Counted from the stretch's first letter, positions 9,401-18,700 are shown. The stretch is DNA of 64,000 bases from Lucinisca nassula (GCA_963580285.1 OY757020.1:101249497-101313496), one strand, 5' to 3'. Translations and numbers: made by a program. Notes: generated by a model from the sequence alone, not told the origin.

Positions 9401-10183
9401 AGAAACAATGTCAGATGATTCATTTAAGTGATCAACTGATAACTCTTCTTCACATAAATTATGGAATAATTCCCAGTCGGCTTTATTCATTTTCCATTTC
9501 TGGTTACAGTCTTCATCTGGTTCGTTTACGCTCTCTATTATAACAGGAAAGTGATCACTTCCGCACTGATCATCATGAACAGACCAGTCATAGTCCAAGA
9601 AGAGAGATGGGTGACACAAAGAGAGATCTAAAGAAGACAAATGACCTGTCGCAGGGTGAAGGTAAGTATAAGATTTATCATTCATCAAGCAAAGATCGTT
9701 CTTTGCAATAAAATCTTCAACAAGTGCTCCTCTGTTATTGACATCTTTACAGCCCCATAGAATATTGTGACCATTGAAGTCGCCAACTAAAAGATATGGC
9801 GATGGAAGTTGACTCAGCAATGAGTCAAGATGTTCGGGCTTTAAAGAAAATGAGGGTGGGATATATAGAGAGCAAACTGTAGTTTCTTTATCCAGAGAAA
9901 CCGATACTGCTACAGCTTGAAGGTCGGTTTTTAATTTGATCTCTCTTTGTGGTAAACATGATTTAACAAAAATTGAGCTGCCACCAGATGGTTTGTTACC
10001 ATCAGAATAGATATAGTTGTATGTATTGAAACCCCTGACATCTATGTTGTCATCAGTTTTTAAAAAAGTTTCTTGCAAACAAAACACCGATGGGGTTAGT
10101 AGCGAAATAAGTAATAAGAGTTCATTATAATTTGATTTAAGACCTCGACAATTCCATTGTATTATTTTGTGTTTTAAATCCAT
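6497..10183 (-). CDS. LINE copy B ORF2: endonuclease, RT, RNase H (1228 aa)
   Basis: Replicase of the LINE; it nicks target DNA and reverse transcribes element RNA from the nick. An apurinic-type endonuclease occupies residues 1-230 (Trp-Asn-Cys-Arg-Gly near 10, catalytic Glu38, Gly-Asp-Phe-Asn at 134-137, Ser-Asp-His-Phe-Pro at 209-213). RT follows at roughly 440-720 (Asn-Tyr-Arg-Pro-Ile at 509-513, Asp-Leu-Glu-Lys-Ala-Tyr-Asp at 581-587, Gly-Val-Pro-Gln-Gly at 637-641, Tyr-Val-Asp-Asp at 669-672). RNase H lies at about 965-1090 with Asp969, Glu1002, Asp1026 and Asp1078. A Cys/His motif lies near the C-terminus. The frame is unbroken. The last residues read Leu-Phe-Leu-Lys-Ile. Confidence 0.9.
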   Translation of the reverse strand: MDLKHKIIQWNCRGLKSNYNELLLLISLLTPSVFCLQETFLKTDDNIDVRGFNTYNYIYSDGNKPSGGSSIFVKSCLPQREIKLKTDLQAVAVSVSLDKETTVCSLYIPPSFSLKPEHLDSLLSQLPSPYLLVGDFNGHNILWGCKDVNNRGALVEDFIAKNDLCLMNDKSYTYLHPATGHLSSLDLSLCHPSLFLDYDWSVHDDQCGSDHFPVIIESVNEPDEDCNQKWKMNKADWELFHNLCEEELSVDHLNESSDIVSDFTDTLINISEQCIPKTSTNTKKSKPWFNNDCKEAIKKRKQALNKFCKNPTSEKLNDVKVFRAKARRTIRASKRKSWREYVSKLNYKTPIKKVWDMVRKISGKTKSSSFTHLNTEFDTIASTKKDISDTLGHTFLRNSSSRNYSDTFRNFKKDQEKRKLNFKSLNHEEYNTPFNLSELVEAIEKSHDTATGPDEIHYQMLKHLPKSSLTTLLDIFNNIWETGVCPESWRVATVVPIPKPGKDHAEPTNYRPIALTSCLCKTLERMINKRLVWYLESNNLISEYQSGFRSERSTNDNLIRLETFIRDAFINKEHVVAVFFDLEKAYDTTWRYGILKDLHNIGLRGKLPSFIESFLGERMFQVRVGSTLSDFYDQEQGVPQGSILSTTLFNIKINNIVQCLDDKTDCSLYVDDFCICYRSKNMKTIERKLQQNLKRIEEWTDKNGFKFSKSKTQCVHFCKLRKKHEHPSLFLYGSQIPVVEEAKFLGVIFDQKLSFIPHIKYLKAKCLKALNLLKVLAHTSWGADRYTLLHLYRSLIRSKLDYGSVVYGSARKSYLKSLDTIHHQGLRLAMGAFRTSPVLSLYVEAGEPSLTSRREKLSLQYAIRLAANPSNPASKISFPPQFVDKYETKPTAIKPFGLRILPLLENSGIDLKNIQRHETAEVPSWCIKQPSILFDLNDGKKSESNPILLKQNFQVLQSRYNDYQQVYTDGSKEGDKVGCAYVSKDTHKTMRLPDGSSIFTAEAKAIDLALDFISSSTIQKAIIFSDSLSVLKALDHSSSKNPQIQKLIEKHHEISKTHQILFCWLPSHIGIVGNEYADKKAKESLNLDPSVFKIPFNNFKPFINRYILSEWQGEWDRAINNKLHAIKPVVSTKCSPPQFSRKEDVVLTRLRIGHTRVTHSYIFNGDDQPSCVGCDQPFTVKHILIDCVDFSPSRILYFKADTLQQLFRDVPVDNIILFLKEIGLFLKI

Positions 10184-10215
10184 TTTAAGGAGAGATATTT
10201 AAAGACTAGAAACTA

Positions 10216-11609
10216 TTATGGAGGTGCAATTGGTGATATAGATCTGCTACCACCAGCTCGTGGTGTGGCAGACCTCGATCTGTTATTGCCACTTGGTGAT
10301 GATGGAGTTTCAGTCAACTCTATATCACTGTCACTCAAAGATCCGAATCTGTTCTGAAATTTTATATTGTCTCTTTCCATTTTACGTTGTCTGTCTGTTT
10401 GTCTTTGAGAGAATTGATGTTTTTTTATCGGATCTTGCGACCCCTTATTAGTTCGACCTGGGTCGGGTTTCTCTTTTACATTCGGCGCTGGCTTCGGTAC
10501 GGTCGCTGTCGACCGATCCGAAGCAACCTGGATTGCGCCTTTTGATAAATTGGTTGAACTTTGTGGTGCTGGAGTGGATTTACTCCATGCACCAGACTTT
10601 TTCAGTTCAGCAATGTATGATTCAGCAGTCTGTGTTGCGGAGCTGGTACATTTTACACCAGCACCCTTTGTGATGCTTGCGAAACTGGTGGTTGGTGTTA
10701 TGTATCGCTCTTCGACAATCTTCCGCGCTTCCGGGAATGTTATCCCCTTTGGTATTTGACGGTAAGTATTTCTTTTTCTTTTTTCCACGCCGGACAGTCT
10801 CGGGAGAAAACAGCATGTTTGCCATCACAATTTACGCATTTGGGTTCATTTTTGCAGTTGAGGTGATTATCAACATGCTTTTCTTCACCACAATTAGGAC
10901 AGAGTTTTTTTCTCTGACATCTGCTTTCGTGATGGCCAAAAGCCTGACAAGAGTAACATCTAAGAGGGTTTGGGATGTATACCTCTACGTTAATGGAAAG
11001 ATATGCTACTTTGATTTTCTTGGGTAGAATTGGTGTATTAAAAGTCAACACATAAGTTGCTGTTGGTTTTAGTACACCATTTCTACGAACTTGAATGTTA
11101 CGAACACCAACAACTCCCTGATCCTTAAGGTTATCGACTATCTCTTCATCTGAGCAAGGACGCAGTTCTGGACTGCGAATCACTCCCTTAGATGAATTGA
11201 GCGTGTTATGTAAAGCGACTTTAACTTTTAGATCAAAGAGTTTGTTGGTGTTTAGCAGGCTTACCACTTGCTGTTTTTTCTCGACTTCCAAGAGAAGATC
11301 ACCCGATTTGAGTTGTTTTATACTCTTAGGGTGTCCGGCAATGGAGAGAATACTTTTCTCGATGACGAAGGGGGAAAGGCTAGATACAGTTCGTGTATCG
11401 TCAAGTGACGTAACGACCAAGAAACGCGGAACATTGTCAAAATTTGGTTCAGCAGACTGCTGACTAGATTGTTGACTTGACTGCTGACTGGATTGTTGAC
11501 CGTGTTCATCCGATTCGGATGAATCTTCTTGTTTTTTACGTTTAGGTGCGTTGTGGTTAGGTGATTTGCGGTTAGGTGATTTGCGGTTATGTTTTTTTCC
11601 AGGAGCCAT
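10216..11609 (-). pseudogene. LINE copy B ORF1, single frameshift
   Basis: Gag-like RNA-binding protein of the LINE. The N-terminal part (11609 down to about 10745) and C-terminal part (10788 to 10216) are in different phases. Copy C has TATCCCCCTTTGG at the corresponding site, while copy B has one C fewer (near 10742-10747). This single-base deletion falls shortly after the three zinc knuckles. The rest matches copy C almost residue for residue. Confidence 0.9.
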
Positions 11610-12159
11610 AAGAAAAAAATTCTAGTTTCGTCCCAAGTGCTCTCCGCCCTCCGTGGAGCCCTACAAGGGAACACCATACTGGAGTGGTTATCCAACTCGC
11701 AGATGTTAGAGATACACGTGAGATATACTCGTATAAACAAAATGCCTACACGATTGATCCGTTAAGCCACCGCCTTCTAGAGATAAAAAGACAGAAAAGG
11801 GTAAGGTAAATGGGCATATGGTTGGTATCAGGAAAGATACAAAAAGAGTTGAAGAGAAAGCAAAGCGGTATCTCTAGGGCTCGGCGTGACCAGCCGATTG
11901 ACCGTGCCGGACCGCACGGCCACCCGTCTACACCGAAAAGCCAGGCCAAAGAGGCGTGTTGGGCACCTGAAGCACCGCCACCTCAGGTAACCCTCAACCT
12001 CCAGGATCCCTTCTTCCGGTTTACAGGACGCCACCCACGGCAAACGGGTGGTACTTCCTTTAGCTCTTCCCAGTGGGCACATTGACCACAGCAGCAACGT
12101 GCCCAGTGGGAATTGAGCCCCCAGGGCCACGGCAAGGCAGGAAGTCTAATACCTGGGGG
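11610..12159 (-). promoter_or_regulatory. LINE copy B 5' UTR
   Basis: About 550 bases between the element start and ORF1. The first 150 bases are GC-rich and near-palindromic (GCCCACTGGGAAG with its partner CCCAGTGGG; ACCCGTTTGCCGTGGGT). I-group LINEs carry internal promoters in the 5' UTR; no specific promoter motif can be assigned here. Confidence 0.5.
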
Positions 12160-12172
12160 TGATTAAGCTTGA
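12160..12172 (+). repeat. 13-bp target-site duplication, right copy (composite B/A)
   Basis: TGATTAAGCTTGA, identical to 5118-5130. The gypsy pol tail continues in frame directly after it. Confidence 0.9.
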
Positions 12173-12506
12173 ACGTAGGCAAAGAGAGGATTCTGGAGAT
12201 GAGGATGACATACCACTGATGGAACTGGCTGGACGCTTACGCGAACGGGAGGGTCGCATTAATACAGAACATGATGAGTCTGCGGAAAGCGTAGATGTAT
12301 CGGACGACGCAATGTCGCCAGACTGTTCGGACTCTGAGGCTACAGTTGACTATGACTGGTCCGACTCAATGATGGTGGACGAGGTTCGAGCCCCATCTAA
12401 AGTTCAAAGCACTGAGATTATCAGGCAAAGAAACAAGAAAATGACAAACAAGGGCGATAATGCCCAGGTAAAGACACTGTTAAATGCTATAGCGGGAATG
12501 TTCTAA
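12173..12506 (+). pseudogene. pol: Gypsy pol, acidic C-terminal tail
   Basis: Continuation of the pol frame after the LINE insertion. About 111 codons are rich in Asp, Glu and Ser (for example Asp-Ser-Gly-Asp-Glu-Asp-Asp) and end at 12504-12506. No known domain is seen. The reading frame across the removed insertion and one copy of the duplication is continuous, which supports it being the true end of pol. Acidic tails after the GPY/F domain occur in some gypsy elements; its role is unknown. Confidence 0.7.
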
Positions 12507-12801
12507 AGAAATAAATAAAGGCTTCACCTGTAAATAGGTTAATATATGTATGTTTTAATATGATGTGTGCACACATAACAGAAACAGTCAAGTTTCGGGG
12601 TACCCGGTAAAAGGGGGTAATTAAGTAATTAGGAATAAATATTACTTTGAGGAACGATTAGGTCCTTGTTATTCGTGAAAAATTAAAACGTGTAAATATG
12701 TCATTGTACATGGAAAGTATATATTGTATAAGCGGTTTTACTGCAAGAAAACTTAAGAGTATGTCTGTATCTTTGCAGGACAGACAGACACACAGTACAA
12801 G
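12507..12801 (+). promoter_or_regulatory. Gypsy pol-env spacer with candidate env splice acceptor
   Basis: A 295-base AT-rich spacer with no long ORF. Near its end TGTCTGTATCTTTGCAG (AG at 12777-12778) is a good 3' splice site, 23 bases before the env ATG at 12802. Paired with the donor at 500/501 it would create a spliced env RNA. Confidence 0.5.
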
Positions 12802-12887
12802 ATGAGTCTCTCTATAATATTTTTATTGGCTGGCTTTGCATATGGGGTCATAGTTCATGAGAACGTCATTTTTCATAAAGTGAATGA
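12802..12887 (+). pseudogene. env: Gypsy env, first 28 codons (signal peptide)
   Basis: Starts at ATG 12802. Residues 1-17 are a hydrophobic stretch typical of a signal peptide (Ile-Ile-Phe-Leu-Leu-Ala-Gly near residues 5-11). The frame runs to the insertion of LINE copy C at 12888 and is in phase with the rest of env at 18714, so the insertion is the only break in this gene. An envelope precursor of about 676 residues would have existed before the insertion. Confidence 0.7.
12875..12887 (+). repeat. 13-bp target-site duplication, left copy (copy C)
   Basis: ATAAAGTGAATGA, repeated exactly at 18701-18713, flanking LINE copy C. Confidence 0.95.
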
Positions 12888-12915
12888 TGATGATGATGAT
12901 GATTTCGTGTTTAAC

Positions 12916-12949
12916 GACGCGTCAACCCTCTTGGTGGGTCATAAGCGTC
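12916..12949 (-). promoter_or_regulatory. Conserved LINE 3' UTR stem-loop (copy C)
   Basis: GACGC pairs with GCGTC, and an inner ACCC pairs with GGGT, just before the trinucleotide tail. The same arrangement is seen in the other copies and, with different loop sequence, in the diverged copy E at 44158-44188. It may be the RT recognition structure; this is inference. Confidence 0.5.
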
Positions 12950-13036
12950 AGTCGGTTAATGGTTAAACGGCATGAATAATTATGACGATATTAAAAGTAA
13001 CAAGTCAGAATGATAATGTATAAAAATCTGAAACAG

Positions 13037-16000
13037 TTAAATCTTATGAAAAAGACCAATTTCTTTTAAGAATAAAATAATGTTATCAACAGGTACATCT
13101 CGAAACAGTTGTTGCAAAGTGTCAGCTTTGAAATATAAAATACGTGAGGGTGAAAAGTCAACACAGTCAATTAAGATATGTTTCACAGTGAATGGCTGAT
13201 CACAACCTATACAAGAAGGCTGATCATCACCATTAAAAATGTAAGAATGAGTAACTCTAGTATGGCCGATGCGCAGTCGTGTTAATACTACGTCCTCTTT
13301 TCTGGAAAACTGTGGAGGAGAGCATTTTGTACTAACGACAGGTTTAATGGCATGGAGTTTGTTATTTATTGCACGGTCCCATTCGCCTTGCCATTCCGAC
13401 AAGATGTATCTATTGATAAATGGTTTAAAATTATTAAAAGGAATTTTAAAAACAGATGGATCAAGATTGAGCGATTCCTTTGCTTTCTTGTCAGCATATT
13501 CATTGCCGACAATGCCAATATGGCTCGGAAGCCAACAAAACAAGATTTGGTGTGTTTTAGAAATTTCATGATGTTTTTCGATCAATTTTTGAATTTGAGG
13601 ATTTTTAGATGATGAATGGTCTAAAGCCTTAAGCACAGAAAGTGAATCAGAAAATATAATTGCTTTTTGAATTGTTGAAGAACTGATAAAATCTAAAGCT
13701 AGGTCTATTGCTTTGGCTTCAGCTGTAAAAATAGATGAACCATCTGGAAGGCGCATGGTTTTGTGCGTATCTTTAGAAACATACGCACAACCAACTTTAT
13801 CTCCTTCTTTGGAACCATCAGTATAGACTTGCTGGTAATCATCGTAACGTGATTGCAGTACCTGAAAGTTTTGTTTGAGAAGTATCGGATTTGATTCGGA
13901 TTTTTTGCCATCATGTAAGTCGAACAGAATAGAAGGTTGTTTAATACACCAAGATGGAACTTCGGCGGTTTCATGTTTTTGAATATTTTTAAGGTCGATA
14001 CCTGAATTTTCAAGCAGTGGTAAAATACGTAATCCAAAAGGTTTAATTGCTGTGGGTTTAGTTTCATACCTATCTATAAATTGAGGTCGAAATGAAATTT
14101 TGGATGCCGGGTTAGATGGATTTGCAGCAAGTCTAATAGCATATTGAAGAGAAAGTTTCTCTCTGCGCGAGGTTAAAGATGGTTCACCTGCTTCTACATA
14201 AAGGCTTAATACGGGAGAAGTACGGAAGGCTCCCATGGCCAGACGAAGGCCTTGGTGATGGATAGTATCCAAGGATTTTAAATAGGACTTTCTGGCAGAA
14301 CCATAAACAACAGACCCATAATCTAATTTAGATCTTATTAAAGACCGGTAAAGATGTAATAAAGTATACCGATCTGCTCCCCAACTTGTATGAGCTAAAA
14401 CTTTCAAAAGATTCAAAGCTTTTAAGCATTTCGCTTTAAGATATTTAATATGGGGAATAAAAGATAACTTTTGATCAAATATGACCCCAAGAAATTTGGC
14501 TTCTTCAACAACAGGAATTTGTGATCCGTATAAAAACAGGGAAGGATGTTCGTGTTTCTTCCGTAGTTTACAAAAATGAACACACTGCGTTTTCGACTTG
14601 GAGAACTTGAAACCATTTTTATCAGTCCATTCTTCTATTCTTTTTAAATTTTGTTGTAACTTTCGTTCAATTGTTTTCATATTTTTTGAACGGTAACATA
14701 TACAAAAATCATCAACATACAATGAACAATCAGTTTTGTCGTCCAAACATTGTACAATATTGTTTATTTTGATGTTAAATAGCGTAGTTGAAAGAATACT
14801 ACCCTGTGGGACACCCTGTTCTTGATCATAGAAATCTGACACGGTAGACCCCACACGCACCTGAAACATGCGCTCCCCTAAAAAGCTTTCAATAAAACTG
14901 GGAAGTTTTCCTCTTAAGCCAATGTTATGTAGATCTTTCAATATTCCATAACGCCATGTTGTATCATATGCTTTCTCCAAGTCGAAAAAGACAGCTACTA
15001 CGTGTTCTTTGTTAATAAAAGCATCTCGTATAAATGTTTCTAGTCTTATTAAATTGTCATTGGTACTACGTTCCGAACGAAAGCCCGATTGATATTCTGA
15101 AATGAGGTTGTTGGACTCTAAGTACCAGACTAATCTCTTGTTTATCATTCTCTCCAATGTTTTACACAAACAACTTGTCAAAGCTATCGGACGATAATTT
15201 GTAGGTTCTGCGTGATCTTTCCCTGGTTTCGGAATTGGTACAACTGTAGCTACACGCCAGCTCTCAGGACAGACCCCCGTTTCCCAAATATTATTAAAGA
15301 TATCTAAAAGTGTTGTAAGAGAACTTTTTGGCAGATGCTTAAGCATCTGATAATGAATTTCATCGGGGCCGGTTGCCGTATCATGTGATTTTTCAATGGC
15401 TTCAACGAGTTCGGATAAGTTAAAAGGTTTGTTGTATTCTTCGTGATTAAGTGATTTAAAGTTTAGATTTCTTTTCTCTTGGTTCTTTTTGAAATTTCTA
15501 AAAGTGTCAGAATAATTACGTGATGATGAATTTCTCAAGAATGTGTGCCCGAGAGTATCTGAAATATCTTTTTTTGTTGAAGCTATTGTGTCAAATTCAG
15601 TATTCAAATGTGTAAAACTAGAAGACTTTGTTTTTCCTGAAATTTTTCGTACCATATCCCAAACCTTTTTAATGGGGGTTTTATAGTTCAATTTGGAGAC
15701 ATATTCTCTCCATGACTTTCGTTTTGAAGCTCGGATTGTTCGCCGAGCTTTAGCTCTAAAAACTTTTACGTCGTTGAGCTTTTCTGAAGTGGGATTTTTG
15801 CAGAACTTATTTAGAGCCTGTTTACGCTTTTTAATAGCTTCTTTACAGTCATTATTAAACCAAGGCTTGCTTTTCTTAGTATTTGTGGAGGTCTTTGGAA
15901 TGCATTGTTCTGATATGTTAATAAGTGTATCTGTGAAATCAGAAACAATGTCAGATGATTCATTTAAGTGATCAACTGATAACTCTTCTTCACATAAATT

Positions 16001-16723
16001 ATGGAATAATTCCCAGTCGGCTTTATTCATTTTCCATTTCTGGTTACAGTCTTCATCTGGTTCGTTTACGCTCTCTATTATAACAGGAAAGTGATCACTT
16101 CCGCACTGATCATCATGAACAGACCAGTCATAGTCCAAGAAGAGAGATGGGTGACACAAAGAGAGATCTAAAGAAGACAAATGACCTGTCGCAGGGTGAA
16201 GGTAAGTATAAGATTTATCATTCATCAAGCAAAGATCGTTCTTTGCAATAAAATCTTCGACAAGTGCTCCTCTGTTATTGACATCTTTACAGCCCCATAG
16301 AATATTGTGACCATTGAAGTCGCCAACTAAAAGATATGGCGATGGAAGTTGACTCAGCAATGAGTCAAGATGTTCGGGCTTTAAAGAAAATGAGGGTGGG
16401 ATATATAGAGAGCAAACTGTAGTTTCTTTATCCAGAGAAACCGATACTGCTACAGCTTGAAGGTCGGTTTTTAATTTGATCTCTCTTTGTGGTAAACATG
16501 ATTTAACAAAAATTGAGCTGCCACCAGATGGTTTGTTACCATCAGAATAGATATAGTTGTATGTATTGAAACCCCTGACATCTATGTTGTCATCAGTTTT
16601 TAAAAAAGTTTCTTGCAAACAAAACACCGATGGGGTTAGTAGCGAAATAAGTAATAAGAGTTCATTATAATTTGATTTAAGACCTCGACAATTCCATTGT
16701 ATTATTTTGTGTTTTAAATCCAT
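13037..16723 (-). CDS. LINE copy C ORF2: endonuclease, RT, RNase H (1228 aa)
   Basis: Same architecture and length as the copy B ORF2. Endonuclease motifs (Glu38, Gly-Asp-Phe-Asn, Ser-Asp-His), the RT motifs including Tyr-Val-Asp-Asp, the four RNase H acidic residues and the terminal Cys/His motif are all present. It differs from copy B at about a dozen residues, such as Thr-Val-Ser for Thr-Leu-Ser near 628 and Ile for Val in the final zinc motif. It ends with Leu-Phe-His-Lys-Ile. With the intact ORF1 upstream and clean target duplications it is likely a functional replicase; activity is untested. Confidence 0.93.
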   Translation of the reverse strand: MDLKHKIIQWNCRGLKSNYNELLLLISLLTPSVFCLQETFLKTDDNIDVRGFNTYNYIYSDGNKPSGGSSIFVKSCLPQREIKLKTDLQAVAVSVSLDKETTVCSLYIPPSFSLKPEHLDSLLSQLPSPYLLVGDFNGHNILWGCKDVNNRGALVEDFIAKNDLCLMNDKSYTYLHPATGHLSSLDLSLCHPSLFLDYDWSVHDDQCGSDHFPVIIESVNEPDEDCNQKWKMNKADWELFHNLCEEELSVDHLNESSDIVSDFTDTLINISEQCIPKTSTNTKKSKPWFNNDCKEAIKKRKQALNKFCKNPTSEKLNDVKVFRAKARRTIRASKRKSWREYVSKLNYKTPIKKVWDMVRKISGKTKSSSFTHLNTEFDTIASTKKDISDTLGHTFLRNSSSRNYSDTFRNFKKNQEKRNLNFKSLNHEEYNKPFNLSELVEAIEKSHDTATGPDEIHYQMLKHLPKSSLTTLLDIFNNIWETGVCPESWRVATVVPIPKPGKDHAEPTNYRPIALTSCLCKTLERMINKRLVWYLESNNLISEYQSGFRSERSTNDNLIRLETFIRDAFINKEHVVAVFFDLEKAYDTTWRYGILKDLHNIGLRGKLPSFIESFLGERMFQVRVGSTVSDFYDQEQGVPQGSILSTTLFNIKINNIVQCLDDKTDCSLYVDDFCICYRSKNMKTIERKLQQNLKRIEEWTDKNGFKFSKSKTQCVHFCKLRKKHEHPSLFLYGSQIPVVEEAKFLGVIFDQKLSFIPHIKYLKAKCLKALNLLKVLAHTSWGADRYTLLHLYRSLIRSKLDYGSVVYGSARKSYLKSLDTIHHQGLRLAMGAFRTSPVLSLYVEAGEPSLTSRREKLSLQYAIRLAANPSNPASKISFRPQFIDRYETKPTAIKPFGLRILPLLENSGIDLKNIQKHETAEVPSWCIKQPSILFDLHDGKKSESNPILLKQNFQVLQSRYDDYQQVYTDGSKEGDKVGCAYVSKDTHKTMRLPDGSSIFTAEAKAIDLALDFISSSTIQKAIIFSDSLSVLKALDHSSSKNPQIQKLIEKHHEISKTHQILFCWLPSHIGIVGNEYADKKAKESLNLDPSVFKIPFNNFKPFINRYILSEWQGEWDRAINNKLHAIKPVVSTKCSPPQFSRKEDVVLTRLRIGHTRVTHSYIFNGDDQPSCIGCDQPFTVKHILIDCVDFSPSRILYFKADTLQQLFRDVPVDNIILFLKEIGLFHKI

Positions 16724-16755
16724 TTTAAGGAGAGATATTTAAAGACTAGAAACTA

Positions 16756-18150
16756 TTATGGAGGTGCAATTGGTGATATAGATCTGCTACCACCAGCTCG
16801 TGGTGTGGCAGACCTCGATCTGTTATTGCCACTTGGTGATGATGGAGTTTCAGTCAACTCCATATCACTGTCACTCAAAGATCCGAATCTGTTCTGAAAT
16901 TTTATATTGTCTCTTTCCATTTTACGTTGTCTGTCTGTTTGTCTTTGAGACAATTGATGTTTTTTTATCGGATCTTGCGACCCCTTATTAGTTCGACCTG
17001 GGTCGGGTTTCTCTTTTACATTCGGCGCTGGCTTCGGTACGGTCGCTGTCGACCGATCCGAAGCAACCTGGATTGCGCCTTTTGATAAATTGGTTGAACT
17101 TTGTGGTGCTGGAGTGGATTTACTCCATGCACCAGACTTTTTCAGTTCAGCAATGTATGATTCAGCAGTCTGTGTTGCGGAGCTGGTACATTTTACACCA
17201 GCACCCTTTGTGATGCTGGCGAAACTGGTGGTTGGTGTTATGTATCGCTCTTCGACAATCTTCCGCGCTTCTGGGAATGTTATCCCCCTTTGGTATTTGA
17301 CGGTAAGTATTTCTTTTTCTTTTTTCCACGCCGGACAGTCTCGGGAGAAAACAGCATGTTTGCCATCACAATTTACGCATTTGGGTTCATTTTTGCAGTT
17401 GAGGTGATTATCAACATGCTTTTCTTCACCACAATTAGGACAGAGTTTTTTTCTCTGACATCTGCTTTCGTGATGGCCAAAAGCCTGACAAGAGTAACAT
17501 CTAAGAGGGTTTGGGATGTATACCTCTACGTTAATGGAAAGATATGCTACTTTGATTTTCTTGGGTAGAATTGGTGTATTAAAAGTCAACACATAAGTTG
17601 CTGTTGGTTTTAGTACACCATTTCTACGAACTTGAATGTTACGAACACCAACAACTCCCTGATCCTTAAGGTTATCGACTATCTCTTCATCTGAGCAAGG
17701 ACGCAGTTCTGGACTGCGAATCACTCCCTTAGATGAATTGAGCGTGTTATGTAAAGCGACTTTAACTTTTAGATCAAAGAGTTTATTGGTGTTTAGCAGG
17801 CTTACCACTTGCTGTTTTTTCTCGACTTCCAAGAGAAGATCACCCGATTTGAGTTGTTTTATACTCTTAGGGTGTCCGGCAATGGAGAGAATACTTTTCT
17901 CGATGACGAAGGGGGAAAGGCTAGATACAGTTCGTGTATCGTCAAGTGACGTAACGACCAAGAAACGCGGAACATTGTCAAAATTTGGTTCAGCAGACTG
18001 CTGACTAGATTGTTGACTTGACTGCTGACTGGATTGTTGACTGTGTTCATCCGATTCGGATGAATCTTCTTGTTTTTTACGTTTAGGTGCGTTGTGGTTA
18101 GGTGATTTGCGGTTAGGTGATTTGCGGTTATGTTTTTTTCCAGGAGCCAT
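16756..18150 (-). CDS. LINE copy C ORF1: gag-like RNA-binding protein (464 aa)
   Basis: Nucleic-acid chaperone of the LINE RNP. It starts Met-Ala-Pro-Gly-Lys-Lys, with a basic then Ser/Gln-rich tract (repeated Ser-Gln-Gln-Ser at about 38-52). A folded region at about 60-215 follows, and then three CCHC-type zinc knuckles at about 218-231, 237-252 and 258-272. The tail is Ser/Thr/Pro-rich and basic and ends Ile-Ala-Pro-Pro. ORF2 starts 32 bases downstream in element orientation. This copy is unbroken, whereas copy B has lost one base. Confidence 0.92.
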   Translation of the reverse strand: MAPGKKHNRKSPNRKSPNHNAPKRKKQEDSSESDEHSQQSSQQSSQQSSQQSAEPNFDNVPRFLVVTSLDDTRTVSSLSPFVIEKSILSIAGHPKSIKQLKSGDLLLEVEKKQQVVSLLNTNKLFDLKVKVALHNTLNSSKGVIRSPELRPCSDEEIVDNLKDQGVVGVRNIQVRRNGVLKPTATYVLTFNTPILPKKIKVAYLSINVEVYIPNPLRCYSCQAFGHHESRCQRKKLCPNCGEEKHVDNHLNCKNEPKCVNCDGKHAVFSRDCPAWKKEKEILTVKYQRGITFPEARKIVEERYITPTTSFASITKGAGVKCTSSATQTAESYIAELKKSGAWSKSTPAPQSSTNLSKGAIQVASDRSTATVPKPAPNVKEKPDPGRTNKGSQDPIKKHQLSQRQTDRQRKMERDNIKFQNRFGSLSDSDMELTETPSSPSGNNRSRSATPRAGGSRSISPIAPP

Positions 18151-18700
18151 AAGAAAAAAATTCTAGTTTCGTCCCAAGTGCTCTCCGCCCTCCGTGGAGC
18201 CCTACAAGGGAACACCATACTGGAGTGGTTATCCAACTCGCAGATGTTAGAGATACACGTGAGATATACTCGTATAAACAAAATGCCTACACGATTGATC
18301 CGTTAAGCCACCGCCTTCTAGAGATAAAAAGACAGAAAAGGGTAAGGTAAATGGGCATATGGTTGGTATCAGGAAAGATACAAAAAGAGTTGAAGAGAAA
18401 GCAAAGCGGTATCTCTAGGGCTCGGCGTGACCAGCCGATTGACCGTGCCGGACCGCACGGCCACCCGTCTACACCGAAAAGCCAGGCCAAAGAGGCGTGT
18501 TGGGCACCTGAAGCACCGCCACCTCAGGTAACCCTCAACCTCCAGGATCCCTTCTTCCGGTTTACAGGACGCCACCCACGGCAAACGGGTGGTACTTCCT
18601 TTAGCTCTTCCCAGTGGGCACATTGACCACAGCAGCAACGTGCCCAGTGGGAATTGAGCCCCCAGGGCCACGGCAAGGCAGGAAGTCTAATACCTGGGGG

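Larger units (their letters stand above)
6348..12159 (-). mobile_element. I-like LINE copy B, full length
   Basis: Full-length minus-strand copy of about 5.81 kb. In element orientation it has a 5' UTR starting CCCCCAGGTATTAGAC (12159), ORF1 (11609 down to 10216), a short gap, ORF2 (10183 to 6497), a 3' UTR with a stem-loop, and an (ATC)n tail. The RNase H in ORF2 places it in the I group of LINEs; I cannot name the clade with certainty (I or Nimb are candidates). It is fused at its 3' tail to truncated copy A. ORF1 has a single-base frameshift and ORF2 is open. Confidence 0.9.
12888..18700 (-). mobile_element. I-like LINE copy C, full length, both ORFs open
   Basis: A 5813-base minus-strand insertion in env with perfect 13-bp target duplications and a (TGA)n tail on the plus strand. 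In element orientation: 5' UTR, ORF1 (464 aa), a 32-base gap, ORF2 (1228 aa), a 3' UTR of about 149 bases including a stem-loop, and the tail. No stop or frameshift is visible in either ORF. Its 3' UTR is of the second subtype (CTCTTGGTGGG, CAGTCGG), shared with copies F and H, whereas A, B, D and G have CTCTTTGTGGG and CAAACGG. It is the best candidate for a live element in the window. Confidence 0.95.

Noticed and set aside
11810..12130. 91-100 aa ORFs in the LINE 5' UTR (also 18351-18671, 31026-31304, 48196-48555)
   Set aside because: Both strands are open because the 5' UTR is GC-rich; there is no domain and frames are not consistently kept in copies D and the orphan fragment.
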